Shown here: in pieces, positions 25,610 to 36,500 of the stretch
How the letters are laid out: each line of letters begins with the position of its first letter
Position numbering within the stretch: the stretch's first letter is position 1
NCBI GenBank assembly: GCA_021738565.1
Contig: JAIPBT010000036.1
Coordinates: 1-45,578 of the forward strand
Direction of reading: 5' to 3'
Source: Bacteroidales bacterium
GTDB lineage: Bacteria; Bacteroidota; Bacteroidia; Bacteroidales; GCA-2748055
Length of the DNA stretch: 45,578 nucleotides
Translations under genes and position numbers: made by a program
Notes under the pieces: model-generated
The model's database searches: none
The model's input: the letters and a program-made list of their open reading frames with translations, nothing else
Told to the model about the DNA's origin: nothing

Positions 25610-27780
25610 AACATCAAGAAGATATTACCCGCAAAATATCCCGCGACATCAATGATCCGTGGCAAATGGACCGCAGGGATTTCATGAAGAGGATCGGGGG
25701 AGGACTGATCATTTCCTTTTCCCTGGGCAGCTTGCCTTCATTGGTCAGTGCACAGGATAGAGAGCAGGACGAAGTGAATGCCTACCTGAGGATTGCCGGG
25801 GACGGCCGGGTGACGCTCTATACAGGAAAGATCGAGATGGGACAGGGTCCGATTACCTCCCTTCCAATGATGCTGGCCGATGAGTTGGATGTCAGCCTCG
25901 ACAGCGTAGACATTATTATGGGCAACACCGATCTTTGTCCATGGGACAACGGAACATTCGGTTCGCTGTCTACCCGTCAATACGGACAGATCATGAGGGG
26001 GGCAGCTGCCAAAGCCAGGGCCATACTGCTTGAAATGGCAGCCGGTGAACTTTCTGTTTCCGTGGACAACCTGCAGGTACACGAGGGAGTGGTCTCCCTG
26101 AAATCAGATCCGCGGAAAAAGATCAGTTACGGAGAACTTACAAAGGGAAAAAAGATCCTGAAAACCATCAGTGAAACGGTGGAAATGAAAAAACCCGGTG
26201 AGTTCACTTACATGGGAACCTCCCGCAAGCATGTGGATGCATTTGAGAAGGTCACCGGACGGGCAAAATTTTCAGGCGACATCCAGCTCCCGGGCATGAT
26301 GTACGCCCGTATTGTGCGGCCGCCTTCCCTGGGTGCAAAACTCGTTAAAATAGATACCTCGGGTGCTGAAGCAATTGAAGGAACAGAGATCGTTCGTGAG
26401 GGTGATTTCATCGCCGTGCTGAACGCGTCACAGGACCTCGCCGATGTTGCCCTGGCAAAGGTAGATGCTGAATTCGAGGAGGAAGAAGCCGGTGTGGATG
26501 ATGAAAACCTTTATGAATACCTTGTCAGGAGTGTGGATAATTCGCGGGAACTGAGCAGCGATGGGAATCCCGAACAGGGAAAGAAGGAAAGTGCCCGGGT
26601 ATTCGAGTCGGAATACCATGATCCCTACCTGGCCCATGCCCCGATAGAAAACCATACGGCTACAGCGTATTTCGAGGATGACAAGCTGATCATGTGGGCC
26701 TCTTGTCAGACCCCCTTCCCTACCAAGCAGGATATCGCTGATGCACTGGGTATCAATGAAGACAAAATCCTTCTGAAGCAAGTTTTCACTGGCGGTGGAT
26801 TCGGAGGGAAGATCTACAATCCCCAGGCGATTGAAGCGGCAAGGCTCGCCAAACTCAGTGGCAAACCCATTCAGCTGGTTTATTCCAGACAAGAGGAATT
26901 TATGTATGACCGGTTTAGACCGGCAGCAGTAGTGAAGATCAAATCCGGGATTGACGCGAACGGCAGGATGATGTATTGGGATTATGATTTCTATATGGGG
27001 GGAAGCAGGGGAGCTCCCCATTTTTATGATATCCCACATCACCGTACCATGCAACATTTTGCGAAGCGTAGCACGCAGGATCTGCATCCGTCTTATAACG
27101 GTAACTGGCCCCACCCCTGGTACACTGGGGCATGGCGGGGACCCAGCAACAATACCAATACCTGGGCCAGGGAATCCCAGATAGAGATGATGGCTGCTGC
27201 CGCAGGGAAGGATCCCCTCAAGTTCCGGCTCGATCACCTGAAAAGAGACCCCAAGATGACAGAGGTCCTAAGGCTTGGGTCCGAAAAGTTTGGATGGACC
27301 CCGGCTCCGGGGCCGAGCGGAAGGGGATACGGAATCGCCTGCGGGATTGATGCAGGGACCTGGATTGCGGTATTCGCTGAGGTGAAAGTGGACCGTTCAA
27401 CGGGGCACATCCAGGTGGTCAGAGCCGTGGCCTCCCAGGATATGGGATTGGTGGTCAACCCACAGGGCGCCAGGATCCAGGCAGAAGGAGGACTGATCAT
27501 GGGACTGGGATATGCGCTCAGCGAGGAGATTAAGTTCAAGGGACGAAAGATGCTGGACCGGAACTTTGATTCCTATTCGATCCCGAAGATCAGCTGGACG
27601 CCGGAGATCGAGGTGGTATTTGTCGACAAGCAGCATGAACCTCCCCAGGGAGGCGGCGAACCATCTGTCGTAGCCATAGGAGGAGCCGTTGCCAATGCCG
27701 TGTTTGATGCCACGGGAGCAAGGCTGTTCCGTCTTCCAATGACCCCGGAACGCGTACTGGCAGCGCTTCAAGCAATGTGA
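25606..27780 (+). CDS. Tat-exported molybdopterin-binding subunit (IorB-like)
   Basis: This 724-residue subunit binds the molybdenum cofactor and hydroxylates an aldehyde or heterocycle. The N-terminus carries a twin-arginine signal, DRRDFMKR at 22-29 followed by a hydrophobic segment ending LVSAQ near residue 50, so the enzyme works in the periplasm. Family marks are GKIEMGQG (about 73-80), FTYMGTSRKHVDAFEKVTG, the cofactor loop TGGGFGGKIYN (about 394-404) and the catalytic Glu in QGGGEPSVVA (about 679-688). No FAD subunit gene accompanies it, as in isoquinoline 1-oxidoreductase-type two-subunit enzymes, whose electrons pass to a cytochrome or quinone. The gene overlaps the small subunit by four bases. 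Substrate unknown. Confidence 0.92.
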   Translation: MKHQEDITRKISRDINDPWQMDRRDFMKRIGGGLIISFSLGSLPSLVSAQDREQDEVNAYLRIAGDGRVTLYTGKIEMGQGPITSLPMMLADELDVSLDSVDIIMGNTDLCPWDNGTFGSLSTRQYGQIMRGAAAKARAILLEMAAGELSVSVDNLQVHEGVVSLKSDPRKKISYGELTKGKKILKTISETVEMKKPGEFTYMGTSRKHVDAFEKVTGRAKFSGDIQLPGMMYARIVRPPSLGAKLVKIDTSGAEAIEGTEIVREGDFIAVLNASQDLADVALAKVDAEFEEEEAGVDDENLYEYLVRSVDNSRELSSDGNPEQGKKESARVFESEYHDPYLAHAPIENHTATAYFEDDKLIMWASCQTPFPTKQDIADALGINEDKILLKQVFTGGGFGGKIYNPQAIEAARLAKLSGKPIQLVYSRQEEFMYDRFRPAAVVKIKSGIDANGRMMYWDYDFYMGGSRGAPHFYDIPHHRTMQHFAKRSTQDLHPSYNGNWPHPWYTGAWRGPSNNTNTWARESQIEMMAAAAGKDPLKFRLDHLKRDPKMTEVLRLGSEKFGWTPAPGPSGRGYGIACGIDAGTWIAVFAEVKVDRSTGHIQVVRAVASQDMGLVVNPQGARIQAEGGLIMGLGYALSEEIKFKGRKMLDRNFDSYSIPKISWTPEIEVVFVDKQHEPPQGGGEPSVVAIGGAVANAVFDATGARLFRLPMTPERVLAALQAM

Positions 27781-27857
27781 AAAGATACCGGTTCCGTATC
27801 CATGAAGTGGGACGCTTTCCACCCCTACTCCATCAACTCCTTCACCGCCTCTTCCAA

Positions 27858-30800
27858 CTACTGATCGCGGCCATTAGCCATCTTGCCGGGTTCATTCCTG
27901 ACTTTGATGTCGGGTTCCATCTGGTTGTTCTCGGCGAACTCGCCGTTCATGTCGCGCCAGCCGCCCATGGGAATCCCGAAGAGCAGTGTGGGGTCGATCT
28001 GGGTTTCCCACCACACGAAGGTGCCCGTACCGGGAACCGGCATGCCCAGGGTCTTCCCGCCGTCCTTGGCCTTGTAAGCCAGCGGAAAGAGATGCGCATC
28101 GGAATAGTTGCTCTCCCCCATCACCACGATCGAGGGCCTGGTCCACTTGCCGTCGGGCTCGATACCGATATGCTGTCCGTGCGGGATCACATCAAAATAC
28201 CTCTCACCGGTGAAAAAATCCGACAGCTGCTCGTGGATGTTGCCCCCACCATTGAAACGGGTGTCCACGATGATCGCATCCTTGCCCAGGTGCCGCCCGA
28301 GCGACTCCTCGATGGCCACCCGCATGCTGGCATCATTCATGGACCGGATGTGAACGTAACCTATCTTCCCGTCCGATAAACTGTCGACCAACTCGCGGCA
28401 GTTGCGCACCCACCGGTCGTATAACAACTGCGACTCCGCACCCAGAGAGGTGGGCTTCCCCGTCTCCTCCCACCTGTCTCCGGTGGCCGGATCATACAAC
28501 GATAACAGGGTAAGCTGATCCTTCTTCCTGTTAAGCAGGCTGTAAAAGTCCATATCCGCTGAAACAGGCGATCCGTCGATCTTTTCGATAATATGACCTG
28601 CCTCAACCTTCGAGGCTGCTTTATCCAGCGGACCCCCGAAAATAACTTCTGCAACCTTCAGCCCGTCGCCGGCATGAGAGTAATCGTAAAACAATCCGAG
28701 CGAGGCAGTCTCGTCGGTATTGGGCTCACTGTGCCTGTACCTGCAGCCGGTGTGGGAGGCGTTCAGCTCGCCCAGCATTTCACTCAGCATATCAGAAAAG
28801 TCATAGTTGTTGTTGATGTGGGGCAGGAACTTCTTATATTCCCTGTAATACATCTCCCAGTCGATACCATGCAGGTCAGGGACATAGAACTTGCGCTTCA
28901 CCTGTCGCCAGGCATGATCGAAAATGTAACTCCGCTCGTCGGCCGACCGCAGTACCATCTCCCCCTTTACCGCAACAGGTTCCACCTTGCCGCTGCTGAT
29001 TTCCACTTTCTTCGCTTTCCCTCCTGCCATCACAAAGATGAATTTGCCGTCGCCAGACAGCTCCATGGATCCGCCGCGTGATGACCCGATCTTTGCAAAC
29101 TCTTTGGTCTTTCCCGTACGCAGTTCCGTCTCCCAGATGTCGTAGGTCTTTTCGAACCTGGTCAGGTAATAGAGCTTCTCGCCATCCTCTGAAAGTACAA
29201 AATCGCGCAAAGGAGACGTGTGAACCGTCAGCCTTTTCCTGCGTTCGGTCATATTTTCCCAGTCCATTTCAACCGGATCAGGGAGTTCGATCTCATCCCC
29301 ATCCTTTTTACTTTTCTTCTTATTTTTTTTACTCTCCTTTCCCTTGCCGTCATCATCCCCGTTGTCCTCTTTTTCCTTTTTTTCCATCTCCTTCAACAGC
29401 TCAAATTCCTCCTTCGAAAGGTTGGCACGGTCAAATGCATCCTGCGTGAAATACATGGCATAAACATCCCCGCTTGAAAGACCACCGCCTTCAGATCTGC
29501 TGCTCCGGCGGTTTGAAAACCATATCATCATCTTTCCTTCATCGGCCCAATTGGGTCTGTAATCACCATAGCCACTCAGGGTGAGGTTGTGGATCTCCCC
29601 TCCTTTGGAGGAGACCAGTCCCACCTCCCTTGACATCACATTTTCAGGCTGACCGAAATTCACGAGGAACCATTTCCCGCCGGGCGACCACTGATAATAC
29701 TGGTCACCATCGGCATAGGAGTAATTCTTGTCGGCCGGCATGATGGTCCTTGACTCCCTGCTTTCAAGGTTGATCACCTTCAGGATGACCCTGTTCTCCA
29801 GGTAGGCCACCTCTTTACCGTCGGGCGAGAACGCCGGCTGAAATTCTTCAGCTTCCGTGGCAACGACGGTTTCCTCCTTCAATACGGTACTCGCGTAAAA
29901 ATAAAGTTCCTCATCTCGCTCGATCGATACCATGTATACATTCCAGCTGGTGTCGACCTCCGCCGCGTAGACCAGCGAGCGGCCATCCGGACTGAAACTC
30001 ACGGAGCGCTCCTGCCAGGGGGTATTGGTGATCCGCTTGGTGATCCCCCCTTCCATGCTGCTGACGAATATCTCGCCGCGGAAAGCAAAGGCAAACTCCT
30101 TCCCGTTTGGTGAAAGGGATGCCTCCGTGGGATCTTTGATCGGCACGATCTTATCCAGGTTCTCCCTGCCGTCAATTGCAATACTCACCACGAGCTCCAC
30201 GGGTTCCTCCCCTTCCTTCATGGTATAGATCCCGCCGTCGTAACTGAAGCATAGCCTGTCATCGTCAGATACAGACAGGAACCGCACCGGATGGGTGTCA
30301 AAGCTGGTCACAGGCTCAATTTTCGCCGGATCACTCAAAACGCTCTTCATCACATTGAACGATCCCTCCTGCTCGCTGAGGTAATAGAAATGATCGCCAT
30401 CAGAGGCATAACACGGATTCCTGTCCTCCCCTTCAAAAGAGGATATCATCTCGTACTCTCCGGTTTCCAGGTTATAGGTCCAGATGTCCCTGGTAACCGA
30501 CGAAGTATGGTGCTTTCTCCATTCGTCCTCGTATCCCTTGATATCATGGAAGATCAGTTGATCGCCGGCACCATTCACCTGCACATCGAAAGCGGGTGTT
30601 GAAATTACCTGCGAAACCCGGCCGCCGGCCGCCGGCACACTGTACAACTCGCTCATCAGACGGGTGGGGTACTGCATATTGGTCACCACATCCTGCCGCA
30701 CCGCGGAAAACAGCACCAGGCTGTCGTCGGCACTGAAGGTCTGGGGGATTTCAGAATTGGAATGAAAAGTGAGCCGTTTTGCTTCGCCACCGGCTGAAGG

Positions 30801-31097
30801 CATAACAAACACATCAAAATTGCCGTAACGGTCGGATGCAAAAGCGATCCTGCTGCCGTCGTGACTCCATTTGGGACCGTATTCATAGCTCTCGCTGACC
30901 GTGAGGAGTGTGGCAGCTCCACCCGAAACAGGTACGGAGAAGATGTCTCCCTTGTAACCGAACAAAATGGTCTCCCCGTCGGGCGAAATAGAAGGATACC
31001 TGAGCCAGGTGGGATCATCCTGGCCATAACCTGTGAAAAAAATGAAAAACAACGCGGACGCCATAACCGCCCACCTTTGCAAAGTATTACGCTTCAT
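27858..31097 (-). CDS. Tricorn-type S41 protease with PD40 propellers
   Basis: This 1079-residue exported peptidase has a signal peptide (1-25, ending TGYGQ), two beta-propellers of PD40/WD40-like repeats (about 30-350 and 355-700, e.g. YPSISPDGETILFGYKGDIF), a Lys/Asp/Glu-rich low-complexity insert at about 568-603, a helical core and PDZ domain (about 730-890), and the S41 catalytic domain (about 900-1065). Catalytic candidates by analogy with tricorn are Ser781-His782 in ELNASHTG and Ser999-Asp1000 in GESNYSDAHLFP, together with VDTRFNGGGNIHEQL. The order fits bacterial tricorn homologs, which trim peptides in the periplasm. The gene converges on the molybdenum operon, 77 bp apart, without a clear terminator. 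Confidence 0.92.
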   Translation of the reverse strand: MKRNTLQRWAVMASALFFIFFTGYGQDDPTWLRYPSISPDGETILFGYKGDIFSVPVSGGAATLLTVSESYEYGPKWSHDGSRIAFASDRYGNFDVFVMPSAGGEAKRLTFHSNSEIPQTFSADDSLVLFSAVRQDVVTNMQYPTRLMSELYSVPAAGGRVSQVISTPAFDVQVNGAGDQLIFHDIKGYEDEWRKHHTSSVTRDIWTYNLETGEYEMISSFEGEDRNPCYASDGDHFYYLSEQEGSFNVMKSVLSDPAKIEPVTSFDTHPVRFLSVSDDDRLCFSYDGGIYTMKEGEEPVELVVSIAIDGRENLDKIVPIKDPTEASLSPNGKEFAFAFRGEIFVSSMEGGITKRITNTPWQERSVSFSPDGRSLVYAAEVDTSWNVYMVSIERDEELYFYASTVLKEETVVATEAEEFQPAFSPDGKEVAYLENRVILKVINLESRESRTIMPADKNYSYADGDQYYQWSPGGKWFLVNFGQPENVMSREVGLVSSKGGEIHNLTLSGYGDYRPNWADEGKMMIWFSNRRSSRSEGGGLSSGDVYAMYFTQDAFDRANLSKEEFELLKEMEKKEKEDNGDDDGKGKESKKNKKKSKKDGDEIELPDPVEMDWENMTERRKRLTVHTSPLRDFVLSEDGEKLYYLTRFEKTYDIWETELRTGKTKEFAKIGSSRGGSMELSGDGKFIFVMAGGKAKKVEISSGKVEPVAVKGEMVLRSADERSYIFDHAWRQVKRKFYVPDLHGIDWEMYYREYKKFLPHINNNYDFSDMLSEMLGELNASHTGCRYRHSEPNTDETASLGLFYDYSHAGDGLKVAEVIFGGPLDKAASKVEAGHIIEKIDGSPVSADMDFYSLLNRKKDQLTLLSLYDPATGDRWEETGKPTSLGAESQLLYDRWVRNCRELVDSLSDGKIGYVHIRSMNDASMRVAIEESLGRHLGKDAIIVDTRFNGGGNIHEQLSDFFTGERYFDVIPHGQHIGIEPDGKWTRPSIVVMGESNYSDAHLFPLAYKAKDGGKTLGMPVPGTGTFVWWETQIDPTLLFGIPMGGWRDMNGEFAENNQMEPDIKVRNEPGKMANGRDQ

Positions 31098-31252
31098 GAG
31101 AATATTTTTTTGGGTTGAATAAACGTTTTCGACCAGTTAAATTAACCAAAAAAATTAAATTCCTGTTTACAATGCTGAATAGCAGTAAAGGAAATTTTTT
31201 CTCGCAGATTGCGCAAGCGCAAACACAGAAGACGTCAGGTAGTTTAATCACC

Positions 31253-31292
31253 CAGTCTCCCAGTCTCCTAGTCTCCCAGTCTCCCTTTCTCA
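31253..31292. repeat. 8-bp tandem repeat overlapping the trpB2 stop codon
   Basis: CAGTCTCC is repeated at 31253, 31261, 31269 (first base T) and 31277, followed by a degenerate unit at 31285 that contains the stop codon of the tryptophan synthase gene. On the minus strand it reads GGAGACTG. It resembles the 8-bp core (GGTGAGAC) of the minisatellite at 45165-45372 and the C/T-rich stretch just after the GH28 stop codon. Confidence 0.75.
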
Positions 31293-32672
31293 CGTCCTCC
31301 CTGCCGGTACCGGGTGTCCTTTCAATATATCCGTAAACTTATGCAGGTCCTCTTCCGGCAATGCATAATCCGTCAGCTCGCCATTGAAGAACTTTTCGTA
31401 ACCCAACAGGTCCATCAATCCATGTCCGCTGAAATTGAAGACGATCACTTTTTCCTTGCCTTCCTCTTTGGCCTTGTTGGCCTCACGGATAGCGGATGCG
31501 ATGGCATGACTGGTTTCCGGGGCGGGGATGATCCCTTCGGTACGTGCAAACATTACCGCGGCATCGTAGCACTCGAGCTGGTGGATCGAATCGGGCCGGA
31601 TAAGTCCGTGGTTCACGGCATGACTGATCAACGGGGCGATCCCATGGTACCTGAGTCCGCCTGCATGGATCGGGGGCGGGATGAACGGGTGACCCAGCGA
31701 GTGCATGGCCAGCAGTGGTGTCATTTTGGCAACATCTCCATGGTCGTATGAGAATGGCGCCCTGGTGAGGGTCGGACAGCTTGCCGGCTCTACAGCGATA
31801 ACATCAATATCGGCACCATTGATCTTATCGTTTACGAACGGGAAGGAAAGTCCCGCGAAATTGCTTCCCCCGCCTACACAGCCAATGACCACATCTACCT
31901 TCTTCTCATTGATCTTCGCGAGCTGCTTTTTGGTCTCCAGTCCGATAATGGTCTGGTGCATCATTACATGGTTCAGCACGCTACCCAGGGAATACCTGGT
32001 CTGACCCGACTTATCGGTCACTGCCGCCTCGATGGCCTCCGAAATGGCGATCCCGAGGCTTCCTGGTGTATCCGGGTCCTTCGCAAGAATGTCGCGTCCG
32101 GCCTGTGTATCTGTACTCGGACTCGCAATACAATCGGCTCCCCAGGTCTTCATCATCACCTTGCGGTAAGGTTTCTGGTCAAAACTGACCCGCACCATAA
32201 AAACCTTGCACTCCATTCCAAGTAGTGAAGTGGCAAATGCAAGCGCACTCCCCCACTGTCCTGCACCGGTCTCCGTGGTCAGCCGTTTTATACCGAACTC
32301 CTTGTTGTAATAGGCCTGTGCCACTGCTGTATTCGGCTTGTGGCTCCCTGCCGGGGAAATGCTCTCATTCTTGTAGTAGATCCTGGCAGGTGTACCCAGC
32401 GCTTTTTCAAGGTTATGGGCACGTACCAGAGGTGTGGGACGCCACAGGTAAAGCATTTCAAGCACTTTCTCGGGTATGTCGATCCACCGCTCCTGGCTCA
32501 CCTCCTGCTCGATAAGGTTCATCGGGAATACAGGTGCAAGCATCTCCGGACCGATCGGTTTTCCGTCGGGTCCCAGCGGCGGGTTCATCGGACCCGGAAG
32601 GTCGGCTGCAATGTTGTACCACTGCCGTGGCATCTCTTTTTCATCAAGTGTGATCTTTGTAAATTTTCTCAT
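31290..32672 (-). CDS. trpB: Tryptophan synthase beta chain, TrpB2 type
   Basis: This 460-residue PLP enzyme condenses indole and L-serine into tryptophan. It starts at ATG 32672 ([20 protein letters not shown]), which is the usual TrpB2 N-terminus; an upstream in-frame start at 32771 would add unrelated residues. Lys112 in [11 protein letters not shown] holds PLP, the glycine loop [11 protein letters not shown] (about 138-148) binds the carboxylate, and [11 protein letters not shown] binds the phosphate. The length (about 450) and the [13 protein letters not shown] stretch are characteristic of the TrpB2 subfamily, which works without the usual TrpA partner interface. No trpA or other tryptophan gene is nearby. 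It is followed by an octamer repeat. TrpB2 may serve indole salvage. Confidence 0.94.
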   Translation of the reverse strand: MRKFTKITLDEKEMPRQWYNIAADLPGPMNPPLGPDGKPIGPEMLAPVFPMNLIEQEVSQERWIDIPEKVLEMLYLWRPTPLVRAHNLEKALGTPARIYYKNESISPAGSHKPNTAVAQAYYNKEFGIKRLTTETGAGQWGSALAFATSLLGMECKVFMVRVSFDQKPYRKVMMKTWGADCIASPSTDTQAGRDILAKDPDTPGSLGIAISEAIEAAVTDKSGQTRYSLGSVLNHVMMHQTIIGLETKKQLAKINEKKVDVVIGCVGGGSNFAGLSFPFVNDKINGADIDVIAVEPASCPTLTRAPFSYDHGDVAKMTPLLAMHSLGHPFIPPPIHAGGLRYHGIAPLISHAVNHGLIRPDSIHQLECYDAAVMFARTEGIIPAPETSHAIASAIREANKAKEEGKEKVIVFNFSGHGLMDLLGYEKFFNGELTDYALPEEDLHKFTDILKGHPVPAGRT

Positions 32673-32710
32673 AATGTCAGGTTTTATTGGTAAATGGTCA
32701 TAAACTAAAA

Positions 32711-32739
32711 ATCGGGGCCCATGTAACACAAGTCCCGAT
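32711..32739 (-). promoter_or_regulatory. Leader hairpin upstream of trpB2
   Basis: Read on the minus strand, ATCGGG (32739-32734) can pair with CCCGAT (32716-32711) across a 17-nt loop, followed by four to five T residues, 34 bp before the start codon. It could act as a weak attenuator. The stem is only six base pairs with a large loop, and I see no Trp-rich leader peptide, so it may be a chance structure. Confidence 0.3.
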
Positions 32740-33558
32740 GATCCTATAAAAATTATAATTATACAATACAAACTACACAGAACGATCAGCGGGCACTTTC
32801 AAAGTGCCAGTGCCATCGCCACCGCCAGTTAATATTCCTTTTGTTCTGTGTCATAAAGCAATTTCAGGGATAAAGCTAACGATTTTTTTAAAATGTCCAA
32901 CAGATGAATAATAATTCAAAACAAATTTAATTAAAATGGTACCGGATTCATTAAAACAGGACTCAATCCAGTAACCATGGATCATTACCCGTGGCGGAAT
33001 TGAGGGTGGGGGTCTTAATAATTGATTGTATTGCTTCGATGAGAACAGGATACAGAGGGCGGAAGGGTTTGTTTCTCGCAAAAACCGCTAAAGCGGTTAC
33101 CCATAGAAAGAATTCAGTTACACGGAAGTTCACAGAGAAAATGCTTAATGCCACAGAAAAAACGCATTAAACAGATGCCGGTTCGTCAGTTCGGTGGTAC
33201 TGCGATTCTGCTGTTCAAAGGTTCAACGTTTTAACTGATATCTTTCCACTCCTTTCCATTGTCTAGCTAATCACTCAATCAAAGGCATGGTTTTACGTCT
33301 TACAAGAAAACGGTAATTAAACAATATATATCAAGAAATTGTTTAAGCCTTACACCAGTATCATATTAATTACCTGATAGTCTTTTTAAAACATGACTTT
33401 GTTTTATTTGAGGTAGTTGGCAAACATATAAATAGTGCGAACAAAAAAGTATTAGTATGGGATAAAAACTCCTTTAAACACCCAAACACATATTGAATGA
33501 AATTTTTCATTTCTTCAGCCTTAACATTAAGAATTATATTGAATATAAATCCAGCATT
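32740..33558. other. Intergenic region between divergent trpB2 and the large unknown gene
   Basis: Over 800 bp hold no convincing gene. Minus-strand open frames near 32851-33154 have no motif or plausible start and their translations are not protein-like. I see no exact TAnnTTTG box, no long dyad and no tRNA. The last part (33400-33558) is A+T rich and probably contains the promoter of the following gene. Confidence 0.5.
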
Positions 33559-36500
33559 ATGTTAAAATTATCATTCTATTTCACTTTTCTTCTTCTATTA
33601 ATAATTGAACCTGCTATTGCCCAGGATTGTACCCAAGATGTTAAAGCCAACGAAGCAAAAACAAAACTGGAACAAGGTAAAGGCCACGGTTGCAGTTATG
33701 CTGCTCAATTTTACGCTTACCTGTGTGAATGCCAAAATAAACCCCGCACTCCTGAACAAGCCCGCATGTTAAAAGCCACTCTGGAACAGATTAAAAGTAG
33801 TTACGCAAGTTCTGATGGGTGTGAGGATATGGGGCCGCTTCCTTCGGTACCTGATTGTAAAGTAGGCCCTAAAACAGGCAATACCACTTCGGGAGGTATG
33901 ACCAGGGAGGAACAGCAACTTACGGAATTCAGGCAAAGAATGGCCAATGCATACAAGATAGGCGGACACCTGGATGCTGCTCAGGAAAGAGCAAAAAGGA
34001 TAAGTGAAAAACTTCAACAACTTAGCCAAATCAGCGCCAATATCTCTCCCCAACAAATTATGCAACAATACAATCAGAACATGCAGCGTATAAACCAACT
34101 GGAGCGGGAGTTGAGACAGGATATTGCCAACAGCAATTTAAATACAGGAATCGACATCATTAATGATTATAACACTGGTAATAATGAAGGAGTGGTTTAT
34201 GGGACTCTAGGCCTTTTAGGTCAGGTTTATGATAACCAACAGGCGAAAAATGAAATTGCCGATAAAAAGAGCCAGCTACAAAAAGAAAAAGAACAAAGGA
34301 TGCTCTCTTCAGCACTGCAAATGATTAAGGAGTTGGAAGAGAAAAGTGAATTGTACAATGGATATGCTGCAAACTCTTTTAGTAAAGAGAGAGAAGAGTT
34401 CTACGGCCAACTCGCTAAATATTACAATGAGTATGCTGATCATGTAAATTATGGTTTTAGCTACAATCATATCCGCTGGGCTTCATATTCAAAGAAGCCT
34501 CCTCAAAATCTCAATTTGCCAGTAGAAAAAAGCAACCCTACAGCCTCTGAATACGCCAAGGTTGCTGAGAGGAAATTTGGACTTTTTGAAATTAATGGAA
34601 TACAGGAATATGCCACAAGTGCAGTGCGCTACATGAATGCTGCCATTAACAAAAATCCTCGGAATTCCAGCTATTATATGAAGCTGAGTAAATATTGTGC
34701 AAAAGTAAATAAGGGAGCTGCTCTGGATGCTTATATGGCATTTGTAGAACTAAATCCATCCCTCATGGATGAGGAAGAATACAGGCGCTTAAGTCATGAG
34801 TTTATAAAAGAAATTCACGAAAACTATGTGATGTTTGTTCCCGGCTGGAGAAATGGAAATATCAAAAAAGAGCTATTTCAGCAATACTATGTCAATCCAA
34901 AAAAGTATTTGCAGGATTTAATCGATGACCCTTCAATTACCAACCCTCTTTTGCTTTATACTGATTTTTATGGGGGCATGGTGTTTCATTCTCGGCTGGA
35001 AGCTTTACTATACATAGATGCTAAATATAGCGATATAAAATATATTAATCTTTGGCAGCATGTGGGGGCATTTCCCAGGCATCCGAATAAAAATGTTCGT
35101 AATATGACCCGAACACTACAGCTGTGTGCAATGGATAATGCTCCTGCTGTAAACACACTTATTGAATTAGGAGCTGACCCCGAGATGAAAATAGACGGGA
35201 AAAATGCAATAGAAATTGCTATTGAAAACGGTAGTATTGATGTGTATAAGAAAATTATTCATCTGGCATTAAATCCTGATAAATACTCTACACTCTACAA
35301 TCAAAGTGCCTTACCGGTAATTGACCAGTATATTAAAAATTCGTTTGACCCTAGTTATATAAGCAATATAAGCAGTACTGAACAGGAAGAAAAGGTAGCC
35401 CTGTGGATGCTTCATAATTTCGATACCCTGATCAGCATCAATAGTTACGAAAACTTTAAAGAAATATATGATGCCAGACAGGTAGGGAAAGTACCGGAAC
35501 TAAAAGCCAAGGGAACTGATTTTGGCATGCTTAAGATTGTGAAGAGCAGAAGCAGTCATGCTGTGAACAAGGAATATGAACAGCTTTTGGCACAGGAAAT
35601 ATGTACTAAACAATTTACTTTAAAAGATAATAGTATCGAAAATATTAGGGATTACGAATTGAGCCAGTGGATTAAAGAAGGGGGACTTCCAATGGATAAT
35701 TTTCTTTTTCCACCCGCTGAATATACAAAAGAGCTTTCGCGTGAAGAGAAAGAATTAGAGGCCACACTTGACTCTATTAGCTGTGTGTTGTGTCTGGATA
35801 AAAAATCATTTAATGAAGTTATGGAAACCGTTATTTCTTATTTGAACTCAAACAAAGCTGAAGCTTTTGAGAAATATTTACTAAATAAATATAAAGAAGC
35901 TTATGCTTCCTTTAAAGAAACCAAGCGTTTTGAAGCTGAGGATGCTTATCTAAGTAAATCCTCAATTTTAAGGACATATAACAATGCGGTAATTAAAAAT
36001 GGCTTTCCGAAAATGGATATGCTGGAGGGACGGGTGCTAAGACCGATAGATCAAATGAACGAGACTTACGCTCACCTGGCATTACTCTACAACCGTTATT
36101 ACTCTTTTAAGGCTATGAATGAAGCTATTCCTCTGGCAACAATAACAAACAGAAAAGGTAAAACAATAATTGACTACTTACAAATAATGATTGTGGAAAA
36201 TCCACAAGAATATTCTAAGTATGCCCTATTGCCGGGTATCAAAGATTATATAGATTGGCAAAAACCGTTTAATGGCAAAACCGTTTTTGATATTCTTGTA
36301 GAGGAAGAAGCATATGATATATTGGCAGATTTGGCGGCCCGGAATGTTATTAAAAAAGATTTAACTCCTTATGCTTTTCAAATGGCTAAATACGGAAAAT
36401 TTAAGGAAATAGCTGAGATTTCACGGCTGGGTAATTTAGACCTGACCGTTGAAACTACAGAAGGATTTGGTGGTAATCTTCTTCATGCTTTAGTTACGCA

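Noticed and set aside
27777-28379. Open frame of 200 codons on the plus strand
   Set aside because: It is the antisense of the end of the tricorn protease gene, whose catalytic motifs are clear.
31179-31189. ATAGCAGTAAA, identical to half of hip operator 1, upstream of the tricorn gene
   Set aside because: Only one half-site matches and the other half is out of register by a base, so it is probably chance.
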